From Trichomonas tenax (lineage: Eukaryota; Parabasalia; Trichomonadida; Trichomonadidae): a DNA stretch of 64,000 nt. This document shows positions 19,966 to 29,724 of the stretch, piece after piece. Positions within the stretch are counted from its first letter, which is position 1, and each line of letters opens with the position of its first letter. The notes beneath the pieces are model-generated. The model worked only from the letters and a program-made list of their open reading frames with translations, had not been told where the DNA came from and made no database searches. Made by a program: the position numbers and the translations under genes. The DNA is taken from contig JALKBU010000157.1 of assembly GCA_023091735.1 (NCBI GenBank), forward strand, positions 1 through 64,000. The letters run 5' to 3'.

Positions 19966-20413
19966 ACAGAGCCTTTCAATTTTTATTTAGGGTCCACCCT
20001 ATTTTTATTGTCTTTTTGACACTTTACAATGTGGAATTCCTTGTTTTAATCAAACATATGAGGAAACTTTTCTTTGGATATAGATTCCATAGGCTCATAG
20101 GAACAATTCCAGAATTTTTCCATTTCAAATCTTTTTTCCGAGAAAATCTCCCAAAACTTTTGTAGAATTCAAAATATCTTACAAAGGTGCATCCATATTT
20201 TAGCGATTAATAAACTAGGTCTTTTATTTAAGGCCTCTCTATCGACTCTGGTGCAAAGTGGTTCTCAAAATAACCAAGATTTCCGGATTTGCAGTTTTGT
20301 CGAGGAATCCATGCGAGAAACCATCTTAGATCACAGCGTGATCGAGTGGTACTGCTTGAGTGGTTCTGTTAAATGTTTTTCGTTTCCTTCGCAGCAACAA
20401 AGTTGAGTGCAGA
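19966..20413. other. spacer, no gene seen
   Basis: The only frame (19962-20165) is Phe-rich and lacks protein-like character. The last 20 bases resemble the sequence before the ankyrin remnant at 5308, so this spacer partly belongs to that duplicated unit. Confidence 0.4.
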
Positions 20414-20940
20414 ATGTCTCAATCTCAGCTTTATTGGTGAAAATCAAGACATCATCGATGAGTCTTCTCTATCTGCATGACAAATACAACCTTGAAATGC
20501 ATACCTATGAAATGTTCACTTCCTTAAATCTTTTTGGCTTTATATACATTGTCTGCGAGTCTAAGGTTTATGAAAAATTCTTTGCTTACAGCCCAGTATT
20601 CAGCATCACCTCGTTTATTCATTATCTGAAATCTCTTGGTGCAGACATTGAATGGAAGGACTCTCTGTTTCAAAGGACTGCAATGCAATTTTGTGCAGCA
20701 TATAACCTTAATGATGTTGCTTCAATGCGGATTTCCATTGGAGTCAACATTGAAGCAGAGGATGGCGAGGGTAGATATACTCCACTCCATAATGCTGCAA
20801 CGAATAACAGTAATGAAGTTGCAAAAACATTGATTTCCAGTGGAGCTAATATTGAAGCAAAAGATGACGATGGAAGAACTGCACTCGATACAGCTTCAAT
20901 ATGGAAAGGCAATGAAGTTATTAGAATATTGATATATTGA
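20414..20940 (+). pseudogene. ankyrin-repeat gene, frameshifted and shortened
   Basis: The ATG at 20414 begins MSQS. A frameshift is needed to continue with FIGENQDIIDESS, and another to enter the frame YLHDKYNLEMH that runs on to 20940. The last 90 residues are good ankyrin repeats (YTPLHNAATNNSNEVAKTLI, then SSGANIEAKDDDGRTAL). The gene is shorter than its intact relatives, which usually carry many repeats. It shares its start region with the remnant at 5308. Confidence 0.75.
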
Positions 20941-21374
20941 TGACAATGGACAATAAACTTTATGAAATGCTGCTGAGCAGTGTATTTCATTATTTGTTGT
21001 AGTTTATGAATACCCACGGATTGTTGATATAATTTTAATATGAAATCGATCGGTAGCACAAGATTCTTGCTTAGATAGAAGCAATTATACATTAGAATGT
21101 CACATGCTTTTTATTGCTGATATCCTAAAGAAAATATTTTTCATGACCGACCAAAGCAAATGAAGAACTATGTAGAGAATCTAAATGCAATATCAAATGT
21201 ATAGTGATTTACCTCTACCTTTATATAAGTTTAAAAAATATTTTCACAAATTTTCTTTTTTAAGTGTAAATTGGGTTATAAACAAGGAATATATAACGAA
21301 TTTCAAATTATTTCGCTCTGAAAAAGGAGTAACAAAAAGTCGTTATGTAAACCTAAAAAAAATATTTTTGAAAA
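20941..21374. other. spacer, no gene seen
   Basis: AT-rich. No motif array and no clear Inr precede the next gene. Confidence 0.45.
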
Positions 21375-22265
21375 ATGACGAAAGCGCGCGATATTATGCA
21401 AAGTATATTTTTCAAAAACATAGCGGTCCAGATAACTCGTAAAGCACCGGATCGCATTCGCAGAAAAAAGAACGTTCCTCAAATTCCCCAAACAGATGCA
21501 TACGAACTTGCTTGCAGACACGTCGCAAATTTCTTATACAACCACGGAATGGAGATGACTCTCTTCACTGCCAGTGTCGAATCAGGCAATGCCATTCCTA
21601 AAAAATCATTACCGATTCCAATTGGCCGAAGCCTTGGATTTAGTGATCACAAACATATTTATATGCAATTAATTAACGCAGTTCGTCCACCTTCGCCACC
21701 AAGGAAACATCATTCACATGGAAAGCATCACCATCATCGCCATCAACAGGAGCCGCATAGAGACTTGACACCAACAGAGGCATACAGAGAAATAGCAGAC
21801 GTACTCATGCGTCGTGCAGCAAAGGAAATTCGCACATTGGGTATCGATCCAGTCGATCCTTATGCTGCGCAGCAATTATACGATGATTTCAAGATGTTCT
21901 TAGCACACAAGAAGCAGCAAAGCATGGGACCAATTCCGCCACAGCCTGCAATGCCTGAAATCGAGCCAGAGCCATTACCACCGCCGCCGGAGCATTCACA
22001 AACTTCATCTCGCAAGTCATCAACCGCTAAATCATATCATACAGCAAGCCAGAAGGCGTCTACTGCCAAGTCTGTTAGCACAGCTAAGTCAGAGGAGGTT
22101 GAGGAAGAGACTGTTGCTGAATCTTCCAACGTAGCATCGTCCATTCCTTCATCTTCAACAGCTGCTGTTGAAGAAGAAGATATTGATGAAGGAAATGAGG
22201 ACGAAGAGGAAGATGAGGAAGAGGATGAAGAGGAGGATGAGGAAGAAGAAGGTGTTGAAGAATAA
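21375..22265 (+). CDS. LisH-like protein with His-rich and acidic tracts
   Basis: The protein is 296 residues. Residues 40-75 (YELACRHVANFLYNHGMEMT and the following LFTASVESG) resemble the LisH/TOF dimerisation module of FOP-type centrosome and basal-body proteins. A His-rich stretch follows (about 112-130), then a helical segment (140-180), a Pro/Ser/Thr-rich region, and a C-terminal run of Glu/Asp repeats (about 255-296). The acidic end is encoded by a degenerate GAGGAN repeat. A basal-body role is inference from the LisH-like segment only. Confidence 0.6.
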   Translation: MTKARDIMQSIFFKNIAVQITRKAPDRIRRKKNVPQIPQTDAYELACRHVANFLYNHGMEMTLFTASVESGNAIPKKSLPIPIGRSLGFSDHKHIYMQLINAVRPPSPPRKHHSHGKHHHHRHQQEPHRDLTPTEAYREIADVLMRRAAKEIRTLGIDPVDPYAAQQLYDDFKMFLAHKKQQSMGPIPPQPAMPEIEPEPLPPPPEHSQTSSRKSSTAKSYHTASQKASTAKSVSTAKSEEVEEETVAESSNVASSIPSSSTAAVEEEDIDEGNEDEEEDEEEDEEEDEEEEGVEE

Positions 22266-22305
22266 ATTATTTTATCTATACAAACAAAAACAAACAAATA
22301 TATAA

Positions 22306-23046
22306 TTAAACAAATGTACATCCTCTATTGTCGGCCTCAATTTTCTCGATCTTTGCTCGAAATTTATCGGAAAGCTGTTTTCTGAACAAATTTGCTTCAA
22401 ACACAGATATAATTTGTTCTTTGTTGATCTCTTTCATCTTAGATATGTAATCATTGCTGATAATTTTCAATGGATCACTACCAAGTCCAATTGCTTCTAA
22501 TTCTATTTGGATTTTTGTGTCAAGGTCGAATAATATCCATTTTATATCTTTATGAGACTTATCAGGAGGAAAATGGAAATTAGGATGTGATTCTTTGTTA
22601 TCTGGTGCATTTATTGGTACTAGAGCTGATATAAGTACCGATGTATAAGGAATTGTAAGAGAATTTTTGATTTCTAGCGTATTTTTCTGTCGTGATAAAA
22701 TAAATTTATCTGAATAAATTGGAACAATTCTTGGCACTAAAATGGAATCGAATATTTTCTTCGTTGGAACCGGTTTGTAAACATTTTTGAGTATTTTCCA
22801 AATCAATCCACTGACTGAAAAAATTTCTTCTTGTGTTGCTTTATTTTTTTGTATTTTTGCCAATATTTCTGTAATATCTGGGTCCTCGTTAGTATCAGTT
22901 GTTTGTTTTGATCGATGCATTGGTAAAAGCTGAGAATATAAAAAATCTATTTCGCTCTTTTCTAGCGAATTGCCTCGTTTTATTTTACCCACGATTCTGC
23001 GGCTTGTGTCGATTAGATATTGTTCAGCTGTTTGAATATCAGTCAT
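22306..23046 (-). CDS. unknown protein, possibly transcription-adaptor-like
   Basis: The protein is 246 residues with an ATG at 23046. The N-terminal 110 residues are helical (IVGKIKRGNSLEKSEIDFL). A beta-rich centre follows, then a C-terminal helical and basic region (DYISKMKEINKEQIISVFEA). The layout faintly recalls Ada3/Ngg1, but the match is weak and I do not claim it. It is tail-to-tail with the acidic LisH-like gene, 40 bp apart. Confidence 0.6.
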   Translation of the reverse strand: MTDIQTAEQYLIDTSRRIVGKIKRGNSLEKSEIDFLYSQLLPMHRSKQTTDTNEDPDITEILAKIQKNKATQEEIFSVSGLIWKILKNVYKPVPTKKIFDSILVPRIVPIYSDKFILSRQKNTLEIKNSLTIPYTSVLISALVPINAPDNKESHPNFHFPPDKSHKDIKWILFDLDTKIQIELEAIGLGSDPLKIISNDYISKMKEINKEQIISVFEANLFRKQLSDKFRAKIEKIEADNRGCTFV

Positions 23047-23418
23047 TGTAAATATTTTATCAAATCTGTCTCAATTTATGATTCATTGGCAGAAAATTAA
23101 TTTACGTGTCAAAACTATTTTTATCTTTGCAAAAACTCAAAACTGGACTCATGAATTAACAATTGATAGCGTTTCCTTAATTGAAATGCTTCTTGTCATG
23201 AATGCCTATGAATTGCTTTCATATTTTATCTCAACCATATTATTTCATTTTCTATCTTTTACAATATTGAACACATCAATGCTAATTGATTCTATTTATG
23301 AAAATAGTTCTTTCTTCATGATATTTAATCTATTGATGTTCGATGAAAGAATAATCAACAAAGTCTGTAACTTTTGATTATAAAAAGACTTGTTTACTTA
23401 ACAAAAATCATATATACT
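23047..23418. other. spacer between two minus-strand genes
   Basis: A 99-codon hydrophobic frame on the plus strand (23078-23377) has no family resemblance and is probably chance. A TTTACGTGTCAAAA element lies at about 23100. Confidence 0.35.
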
Positions 23419-25452
23419 CTATTTAACATTTTCGACGCCATCACTATAATACTCATCAGAATAATATTCATCATTGTTGTTCTCTCCATCAAAGAATTCT
23501 TTGAGTCTGGTCTTGTTTGATTTAGCTGGCGATCCAGAAGAAGCATTTTCTGCCTGTGGATTTCTAACACTATCATCAGGGATTTCATCTTCTGGGGCCC
23601 AATCAGGCAGAGATTCATATCCTGAAACTGCCCTATTGAAGAAGTGAGAGAATGTTCCAATCATGAATTCGCTGTTATATCCAAGAGTTGTGGACCATGT
23701 TGGAGTCTTTCTCTCAGGGAATAGCAATTCCTTGATATTCTTCTTGATATCTTCGTACTCATTCTCAAGAATAGCAAGAAGGAATTTGGCTCTGTCTCTA
23801 ACATCGAACTCTAAATCACGTTCACCAATCTTCAATATGTATATAGGAATCTCGCGATCCTCACCTGATGCAACTAACTTAGCAGCAAGAGTTAAAGCTT
23901 GTAGTTTGACTTCGCCTGGCTCTTCACTGAAATTCTGTCCAGCAAATCTCAGTAATTGGGGTGCATATGCTTTGTGCGTATCATAAAGATCACCAACAAT
24001 GGAAAGTACAGCAGCTCTTGCTGTAGGATCTTTGACGATGTTGAATTTGCGGCATAACTGCCTCAAAGCCATTGCTTCGTCTTCGGTTCCCCTCTTCTTC
24101 ATCAACAGGTGTGAAATAACAACGACAACTTCAGATAAAACAGCGCCTTCAGATCTTCCAAGTAATCTTATTAAACTAACAAGGCAAGCTGGAATGATTG
24201 CTTCGTTACACATTGCTGTCTTTCCCATTGTCTTCACAGCATTAATTGCGAAATCTGTGTCTGTTGAACTTGCGTACTTGCTCAACTCGTTCATGATCAG
24301 TTCAGCGCTAGTTTGTGAAGCTAAAAGAGAAAGAACTCGAAGTTTGACGTTCTTGACTGGCGTTGTATCGAATCTGCGTGTGAAGAAGTGATTTATGTGT
24401 GGCACAAATATCTGTGGATGCGATGATGCAATGGATAGAATTGATGTCAAAGTGAGTTGTGAAATTATACTGGAAGTGTAAAGAAGACGGACCATAGGAC
24501 GTGCAACAACAGATAATGATGCAGATGGGCCGCAGTAATACAAGAGGCTTGTTGCAGCAGTCGTTACTGCAGGATTCATTGATGACAGCATCCTCTTCGC
24601 AGCGCTGATCAATAAGAACTGATTGGTAGGCAATTGGTCGTTTTGAGCATTTTCATCCCAAAAGTTAACTGAGTCATCTTCATTGATTGATGATGGATCC
24701 CTGAAGCAGTAGCGAGCATAAATAGCGAGTGCACGAAGAGTATAATACTGCGCCCATGGATCTAAGCGTGAAATATTCTGGCAAATGTATCTATAATGCG
24801 GATGCAAGAACTCGATATTATCAGGGCAAAGCGTGTAATAGGCTGCAATAGCACCAGCAAAGGCGATTGGATTTGTATCACCGAGCATTCTTTCTATGAA
24901 AGGAAGATATGCTTCGATTTCAGAATCATCTTGAGCAAGATGTGAAGCTTTAATCATTGCGTATGCAGCTGCTTTTTTAACGTATGGCGATGGATCGCCG
25001 ATAACCTGGTTGACAGCGTCTTGAATAGCTGGCAAAATCTCTCGTGCTTTGATAGAAGATAAAACCTTCAATGCCAAAGCACGACAGAGTGGATCTGAGT
25101 CTGTCAATGATTTCTGGAATGTATTTATTGAAAGCATAATGGTCTCATTTGCTTCTTCTGCGTAATGGTTAAGATATACATAAGCTAACTGCCTTGTGTT
25201 TGGATCTGGAGAAGCAATTTGTTGAACAACATAAGGAGCAAATGCTGAAACATCGACTCCTTTAGAAATTAACACGAGAAGTATTTTTAATGCTTGTGTT
25301 TGATCTTGATTATTGGGAGATTTAAATAATTCGGACACTTGCTGTATGGCAGCTTGATGTGCATTCTGCTGAGGATTCGGTGAGTTTTGAATTTCTTGAA
25401 CTTTTAGCTCTGGAGAAAAATCTTTCGATCCAAAAGCACCAAGATTCGACAT
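23419..25452 (-). CDS. AP3B: AP-3 adaptor complex, beta subunit
   Basis: From the ATG at 25452 the protein has 677 residues; an in-frame ATG at 25509 would add 19 that have no counterpart in the family. It has the beta-adaptin trunk: LGAFGSKDF near the start, VYVYLNHYAEEANE and LALKVLSSIKAREI, as in AP-3 beta. Near residue 610 there is FSHFFNRAVSGYESLPDW followed by APEDEIPDDSVRN, the AP-3-specific segment at the trunk end. The chain then stops after a short acidic hinge; the ear domain found in animal AP-3 beta (about 1,100 residues) is absent. AP-3 sorts cargo from endosomes to lysosome-like organelles. Confidence 0.85.
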   Translation of the reverse strand: MSNLGAFGSKDFSPELKVQEIQNSPNPQQNAHQAAIQQVSELFKSPNNQDQTQALKILLVLISKGVDVSAFAPYVVQQIASPDPNTRQLAYVYLNHYAEEANETIMLSINTFQKSLTDSDPLCRALALKVLSSIKAREILPAIQDAVNQVIGDPSPYVKKAAAYAMIKASHLAQDDSEIEAYLPFIERMLGDTNPIAFAGAIAAYYTLCPDNIEFLHPHYRYICQNISRLDPWAQYYTLRALAIYARYCFRDPSSINEDDSVNFWDENAQNDQLPTNQFLLISAAKRMLSSMNPAVTTAATSLLYYCGPSASLSVVARPMVRLLYTSSIISQLTLTSILSIASSHPQIFVPHINHFFTRRFDTTPVKNVKLRVLSLLASQTSAELIMNELSKYASSTDTDFAINAVKTMGKTAMCNEAIIPACLVSLIRLLGRSEGAVLSEVVVVISHLLMKKRGTEDEAMALRQLCRKFNIVKDPTARAAVLSIVGDLYDTHKAYAPQLLRFAGQNFSEEPGEVKLQALTLAAKLVASGEDREIPIYILKIGERDLEFDVRDRAKFLLAILENEYEDIKKNIKELLFPERKTPTWSTTLGYNSEFMIGTFSHFFNRAVSGYESLPDWAPEDEIPDDSVRNPQAENASSGSPAKSNKTRLKEFFDGENNNDEYYSDEYYSDGVENVK

Positions 25453-25696
25453 TATAAAATATTCAGGGGAGACCCTAATTAGTTTTGAAATCCAGGGGTG
25501 ACCCTGCATTAAACAACATAATTCATTTCATAGTCATTTTAAGCTTAAATCACGTTTTTATAAATCTGTTCAACATATTCAAAATTTGATAAATTATATA
25601 TCTTCAAACCAATAATCATGCATAATCATGCAACTTTTGACTGCAACATAGATGTTAAATAGGATACTTTATAGTTTTTAATATCTATATATAAAA

Positions 25697-26395
25697 TTAT
25701 TCTTTCTTTGCTTTCTTTGCTTTGCCTTTCTTAGCTGGTGCTTCAGCTTTCTTTTCTTGTTCTTCAAGCTTCTTGGTCAATGGCGTTGTGTCCTTCTTTC
25801 CAAGTTTGCTTATGAAGATTGGAACAAGTTTAAGATAGGCAAATGTTAGAACAAAGAAAACTGTGCCGACAATGTAAGTCAGATACCTAAGGTACCATGG
25901 CTCGGATTGTGGTGATTGTGTTCTTGTCATAACAAGTTCATAGTACTCTTCTGTATTGAACCTGTACAATGAAATATGTATTGTGGCCAAGTTAACAATG
26001 CCAAGTGCGTAGTGATAAGTTTCATTAAAAATTCCATAAGCGCCAAGACGGTTATGAAGTGTATCAATGAACTCAATGTTAGCTAAATCGTACTCATTTT
26101 CAATGTCAACTAATTTACCTTTTTGTAATGATTTAACTTTGTATAAAAGTGTTGAAAATGGAACCCTTGTATCGGTTTCATTAAGACCAAGGATTGGGAA
26201 ATCGCCATCAATTAACTTAATTGTAACACTATCCTTGTTTTCGCTGTGATTCATTGAGGCCGAATATAATTTTTGCCGCTTGAAGAGTCCATCTGAGCCT
26301 GTTTGAATAAGCTCGATGTTCCAGTCGCCTTGTAGCACATCAACAACCGGAAAATCTTCAGCACTTAATGAATGAAAAAGAAAAAGAAAGAACAT
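25697..26395 (-). CDS. type I membrane protein with ER-retrieval-like tail
   Basis: The protein is 232 residues with a signal peptide (1-12, FFLFLFHSLSA), a lumenal beta-rich domain of about 150 residues with potential N-glycosylation sites (NHS, NET), one TM (about 168-192) and a Lys-rich cytosolic tail ending KAKKE, which fits K-x-K-x-x ER retrieval. The lumenal part is not one I recognise. It may be an ER membrane-complex or chaperone-type protein. The spacer upstream consists almost entirely of a motif array. Confidence 0.7.
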   Translation of the reverse strand: MFFLFLFHSLSAEDFPVVDVLQGDWNIELIQTGSDGLFKRQKLYSASMNHSENKDSVTIKLIDGDFPILGLNETDTRVPFSTLLYKVKSLQKGKLVDIENEYDLANIEFIDTLHNRLGAYGIFNETYHYALGIVNLATIHISLYRFNTEEYYELVMTRTQSPQSEPWYLRYLTYIVGTVFFVLTFAYLKLVPIFISKLGKKDTTPLTKKLEEQEKKAEAPAKKGKAKKAKKE

Positions 26396-26417
26396 TGGCT
26401 TTATGACAAAATCTATC

Positions 26418-26528
26418 TGTCATGTAAAATATTTTTTGTAACGTAAAATATTTTTGACATGTAAAAGTATAATATTATGACATGTAAAACCATGTTTGTC
26501 GTGTAAAATATTAATATGTCATGTAAAA
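26418..26528. repeat. six-copy TGACATGTAAAA array between divergent genes
   Basis: Copies start at 26418 (TGTCATGTAAAA), 26437 (TGTAACGTAAAA), 26455 and 26478 (TGACATGTAAAA), 26497 (TGTCGTGTAAAA) and 26517 (TGTCATGTAAAA). Intervals are 19, 18, 23, 19 and 20 bp. The array takes up nearly the whole 141-bp spacer between genes starting at 26395 (minus) and 26537 (plus). Confidence 0.7.
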
Positions 26529-26536
26529 TCATTTTT

Positions 26537-26911
26537 ATGGAAGATAATTTATTTTTTCGGCAATTTTTAATGAGAGTGCCAATTGTTACAAGCCAATCGA
26601 AAATAAAGTCCACATTTTCTTCGGGATCTATGAAAGCAAACACTGTTCCGCCTGAAGGAATATTTAATTTATCGAAAACGGTAAAGAAATGCTTTCAAGA
26701 ACTTGCGTTGAAATATAATACTCCAGAGATATCGTTAACATCTGATGAAGTGTTCTCTTTATTGATTAGAAAATATTATTGGAGTAAAACAAGATTATGC
26801 TCAGCTCAAATACAGCCAACACTTACATATTATAATAGGATTCTCAAAATACTACGTCGTGATATGCGTCACTCAAATGGAAGATTTTCATACAATTTCA
26901 ATGCGAAATAA
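26537..26911 (+). CDS. small basic protein, unknown function
   Basis: The product is 124 residues from the ATG at 26537. An in-frame ATG at 26516 overlaps the last motif copy, so the second is preferred. The protein is basic with a helical C-terminal half (YYNRILKILRRDMRH) and may bind nucleic acid. The centre (SLTSDEVFSLLIRKYYW) could be a small helical domain. No family is recognised. Confidence 0.55.
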   Translation: MEDNLFFRQFLMRVPIVTSQSKIKSTFSSGSMKANTVPPEGIFNLSKTVKKCFQELALKYNTPEISLTSDEVFSLLIRKYYWSKTRLCSAQIQPTLTYYNRILKILRRDMRHSNGRFSYNFNAK

Positions 26912-27107
26912 CGCCATCTTTGTTTGTTAAAATATATTATTGATAGACGGATCAATTTCATTTCATGATAGATATATTTAATAACATAACAATCTATAAT
27001 ATATATATATTCATGCGCATTCAAATTTTCTGAGCTTTCAAATGAATAATACTCTATTAGGCATATGTTAATTGAAGGCGCATGAATAAAAATATACAAC
27101 AAAGATA

Positions 27108-28370
27108 TCAGTTGTCAGGACCTACATCTTCGAATCTATTCTTCCATCCATTTTTGCCTAATTCAGGATCTTCGATTTGATCTTCTGGTAGTTCTAAAAC
27201 TTTCTCGAGAACTTGATTATATATCATGTTCTCTTCTTGGGTTGGAGGAAATGTCTGCACAAACTTTGAGTTCTTGATTGCTTCCTCTTTTGATGCTTTG
27301 CATGCTTGCAAAACTTCGGGATTTTCTTCGATGAATGTTCTCCATGTATCTTCAGACCAGCTCCATCTACGGGCTATTAAAGCAGCTTGTGCAGCTTGCA
27401 TAGGGCACGCGATGCGAAGAACGTCCTTAATCATACCAACTTTCATTCTTCTTTCACGTCCTCTGTAGAACTTCAAACTTGGACGATAGTTGACTTCCAA
27501 GATCCATGGATTAAGGTCTTTATCAAAGAGCACATCAAAACCAAGCATCTGGAAGCATCGTGGATATGCTTTAGCTGGACATCTGCGTTTCTCTCCACGG
27601 ACTAAGCTTCCGTAAGAAGATATCACAGCTAATGTCACAGCTCGATCTATCTTCTTCCAAAGGAGATCCAGGTCAACCCCTTTTGCAGCCATAATTGGCA
27701 GAACGTCGGAAATGAGCTGCGAGATTTTAGAGATATCAACTCCAGGTCTTCCCTTGTTTAATGCGACATTTGTCAATTGTGAGTAAATATTATTTGCAGA
27801 GTATTTCTCTGAGCAAAAGCGCGCGACGCCATCGCGATATACGAATATATTTAATGGTGTTACAGATGATATTAAAACATAGACTCTGAAATCGAATTTT
27901 GTTTCATCGAGTAAATATGACTCTATGTATTCTTGTGCGACAGCGAGTCCTTTTTGAGACATGTAGGGCTGATTTGGATCCAAAATTGTAATTCCACGTC
28001 CGAAAGATCCTCCATCAGGCTTTATGATGAATCTTTTGTGTCGTATTTCATGCGCTTTCACGAAATCTTCTTCTTGCATTGGTAAAACGAAGCTTTGAGG
28101 TAAGAAATTAAACAATCCAGGGAAAAATTTCATAATTTTTTGGACACCATATACGTATGGCGCTTTTCGACATAAATAATTCATGTTTGGAATACGGTTG
28201 ACTATTTGCCATGGCAAAAGAGACGAGAAAAAGTCGACATCTTTGATTGTATCATGCCAAACGAGAATCACTGTGGAATCATTCGACTTTTGCATGTACT
28301 CTGCGTCTTTTATCGCAAGTTTGACCGATGGAAATATCGAAATCGGAACATGGACACAGAGACAATACAT
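27108..28370 (-). CDS. TTLL: tubulin polyglutamylase, TTLL family
   Basis: The product is 420 residues from the ATG at 28370, chosen because the Inr TCACTTTTTCA lies just upstream; an in-frame ATG at 28430 would add 20 hydrophobic residues unlike the family. The TTL ATP-grasp fold is clear: KPDGGSFGRGI (about 117), FDFRVYVL (about 159), QLTNVALNK (about 200) and WILEVNYRPSL (about 289). TTLL enzymes add glutamate to tubulin tails, or glycine or tyrosine in other members, in axonemes and cytoskeletal microtubules. Trichomonads have four or five flagella and an axostyle, so polyglutamylation is plausible. The exact chain activity cannot be told from the sequence. Confidence 0.85.
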   Translation of the reverse strand: MYCLCVHVPISIFPSVKLAIKDAEYMQKSNDSTVILVWHDTIKDVDFFSSLLPWQIVNRIPNMNYLCRKAPYVYGVQKIMKFFPGLFNFLPQSFVLPMQEEDFVKAHEIRHKRFIIKPDGGSFGRGITILDPNQPYMSQKGLAVAQEYIESYLLDETKFDFRVYVLISSVTPLNIFVYRDGVARFCSEKYSANNIYSQLTNVALNKGRPGVDISKISQLISDVLPIMAAKGVDLDLLWKKIDRAVTLAVISSYGSLVRGEKRRCPAKAYPRCFQMLGFDVLFDKDLNPWILEVNYRPSLKFYRGRERRMKVGMIKDVLRIACPMQAAQAALIARRWSWSEDTWRTFIEENPEVLQACKASKEEAIKNSKFVQTFPPTQEENMIYNQVLEKVLELPEDQIEDPELGKNGWKNRFEDVGPDN

Positions 28371-28374
28371 CACT

Positions 28375-28385
28375 TGAAAAAGTGA
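28375..28385 (-). promoter_or_regulatory. initiator (Inr)
   Basis: On the minus strand TCACTTTTTCA lies 4 nt before the ATG at 28370 and decides the start of the TTLL gene. Confidence 0.65.
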
Positions 28386-28661
28386 AATAGAATACAATGA
28401 AATGTCCAAAACTATGCTGCATGGAATCATTTTTCTGTGATCTGTCACGTACCGAAAGTTGTCATGAAAAAGTGATACAAAAAGCGATATTATCTGACAT
28501 GTAAAGTTGTCGGAATCTCAGGTTTTGTGTGTCAAAATCGCGTCTGACGGGAAGAACTGGAAACTACATTGACACAGGTACCACGCAGGTTAGTAGCTAA
28601 ACTCACAGATCTTATTTCATACGCCATCATTAAGAAATCAAAGATTTCCACTTCAGAATGC

Positions 28662-28865
28662 CTCTGAAGAGCAAAATTAAATGCTTGATTGGGACTTGTA
28701 GCCAAGGTGCTAGCTATCCAGTCCACAGTTCTTCCTTTCAGAAGCATTCTGTAAAGTAAATCGCTGATTATTTCGAAGATCGAGTCTGAAAGGAAGAACT
28801 GTGGACTGGATTTCTAGCATTTTGGCTACCAGTGCCAATGAAGCACTTAATTTTTCTTTTCAAAG
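28662..28865. repeat. imperfect 80-bp inverted duplication
   Basis: The left arm 28662-28741 and right arm 28786-28865 are inverted copies, about 80 percent identical by eye, around a 44-bp spacer. The best block is CTGAAAGGAAGAACTGTGGA and onward. Read outwards, both arms encode the same peptide pattern (LKGRTVDWI[A/S]S, LATS, then NF). The left arm belongs to a 71-codon minus-strand frame at 28532-28747. It may be a duplicated gene fragment or a foldback element. Confidence 0.65.
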
Positions 28866-29218
28866 TAAATTTAAACAAATATAAGATATCATTCTTCCAA
28901 TAAATATTTATTTGTCAAGTATGTATGTTTACATGTCAGATAGTGTCAAATTTTTGTGACAACTTTCAGTACGCAACATTATCAAGAGAAACTTATGCAA
29001 TAGTAATTTCATATTAACACCATTTTAAGGCACAGCTTACAACGCAGAGTTCAAGAAAGCATCTAATCAATAATGAAAATTGGTATATGCAAATAATTTT
29101 TCTAGCAAATGTAATTGCAAATTTCATAGTATTACAGTTTGTAGGTGGAATTTAAAAGAAAGGAGAAAATAGATGTTGAGTTACCCCTCATTTAAAATGT
29201 GCCCCCTTAAATTTAAAA
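28866..29218. other. spacer with motif copies
   Basis: TTTACATGTCAGA and GTGTCAAATTT near 28930-28950 belong to the spacer motif family. No gene is seen. Confidence 0.4.
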
Positions 29219-29368
29219 ATGACTTCTTTCGATTACTTGCAGTTCAAGAAAGTCGGAGATATAGAAATCCCGGATTGCTTTCGAGTTCCCATTGATGTGA
29301 TGCAATCTCTGACGCAAATAGAACTGGAAAAGGAACAAAATCAAAAAATTCTATTACAAAATATGTGA
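29219..29368 (+). CDS. possible 49-residue protein
   Basis: An ATG frame of 49 codons has a believable composition: MTSFDYLQFKKVGDIEIPD, then an amphipathic Gln/Glu-rich helix. It is followed 75 bp later by another small frame on the same strand. No introns or frameshifts join them convincingly. Confidence 0.3.
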   Translation: MTSFDYLQFKKVGDIEIPDCFRVPIDVMQSLTQIELEKEQNQKILLQNM

Positions 29369-29442
29369 TAATTTGAAAGAGCATACCATCAGCATCATCA
29401 ATACGTCAAAAAAATATTCTTGAATATTCAAATCTTGTCAAA

Positions 29443-29724
29443 ATGGTTTATGAACGTCAACACTTTGATTATACACCTCGAAATATAAAGCTCAATATTG
29501 CTCTCAATGATTTAGGTTTTGACTACAATACATATTGTTCTAGAAATAAAGCATCTGATGTTATCAACATTTATCCACTTGGAACAGTTTTCCATTCAGT
29601 TGCATGGGATAAACTTGAAGAACTTCGGGCTGAGGCAATGAAAGAGTTCTTTAATATTAATCAAAATAGTAAAATGTGTTCGATTCCATTGTTGCTTTTT
29701 TCTTTGAGAGAGATATATATTTAA
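29443..29724 (+). CDS. small protein, unknown function
   Basis: The product is 93 residues with a mixed alpha/beta look (DYTPRNIKLNIALNDLGFDY), ending in a hydrophobic stretch. GTCA-type elements lie just upstream (29404 and 29437). No family is recognised. It lies 108 bp before MSH6 on the same strand. Confidence 0.45.
   Translation: MVYERQHFDYTPRNIKLNIALNDLGFDYNTYCSRNKASDVINIYPLGTVFHSVAWDKLEELRAEAMKEFFNINQNSKMCSIPLLLFSLREIYI

Noticed and set aside
22037..22321. Poly-Ser frame on the minus strand
   Set aside because: It is the mirror of the Glu/Asp repeat that ends the LisH-like gene.
25453..25509. N-terminal extension of AP-3 beta from the ATG at 25509
   Set aside because: The 19 added residues have no match in the family, while MSNLGAFGSKDF at 25452 aligns with the known start region.
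28371..28430. Longer TTLL start at 28430
   Set aside because: It would place an Inr inside the coding region and add a hydrophobic leader not found in TTLL proteins.
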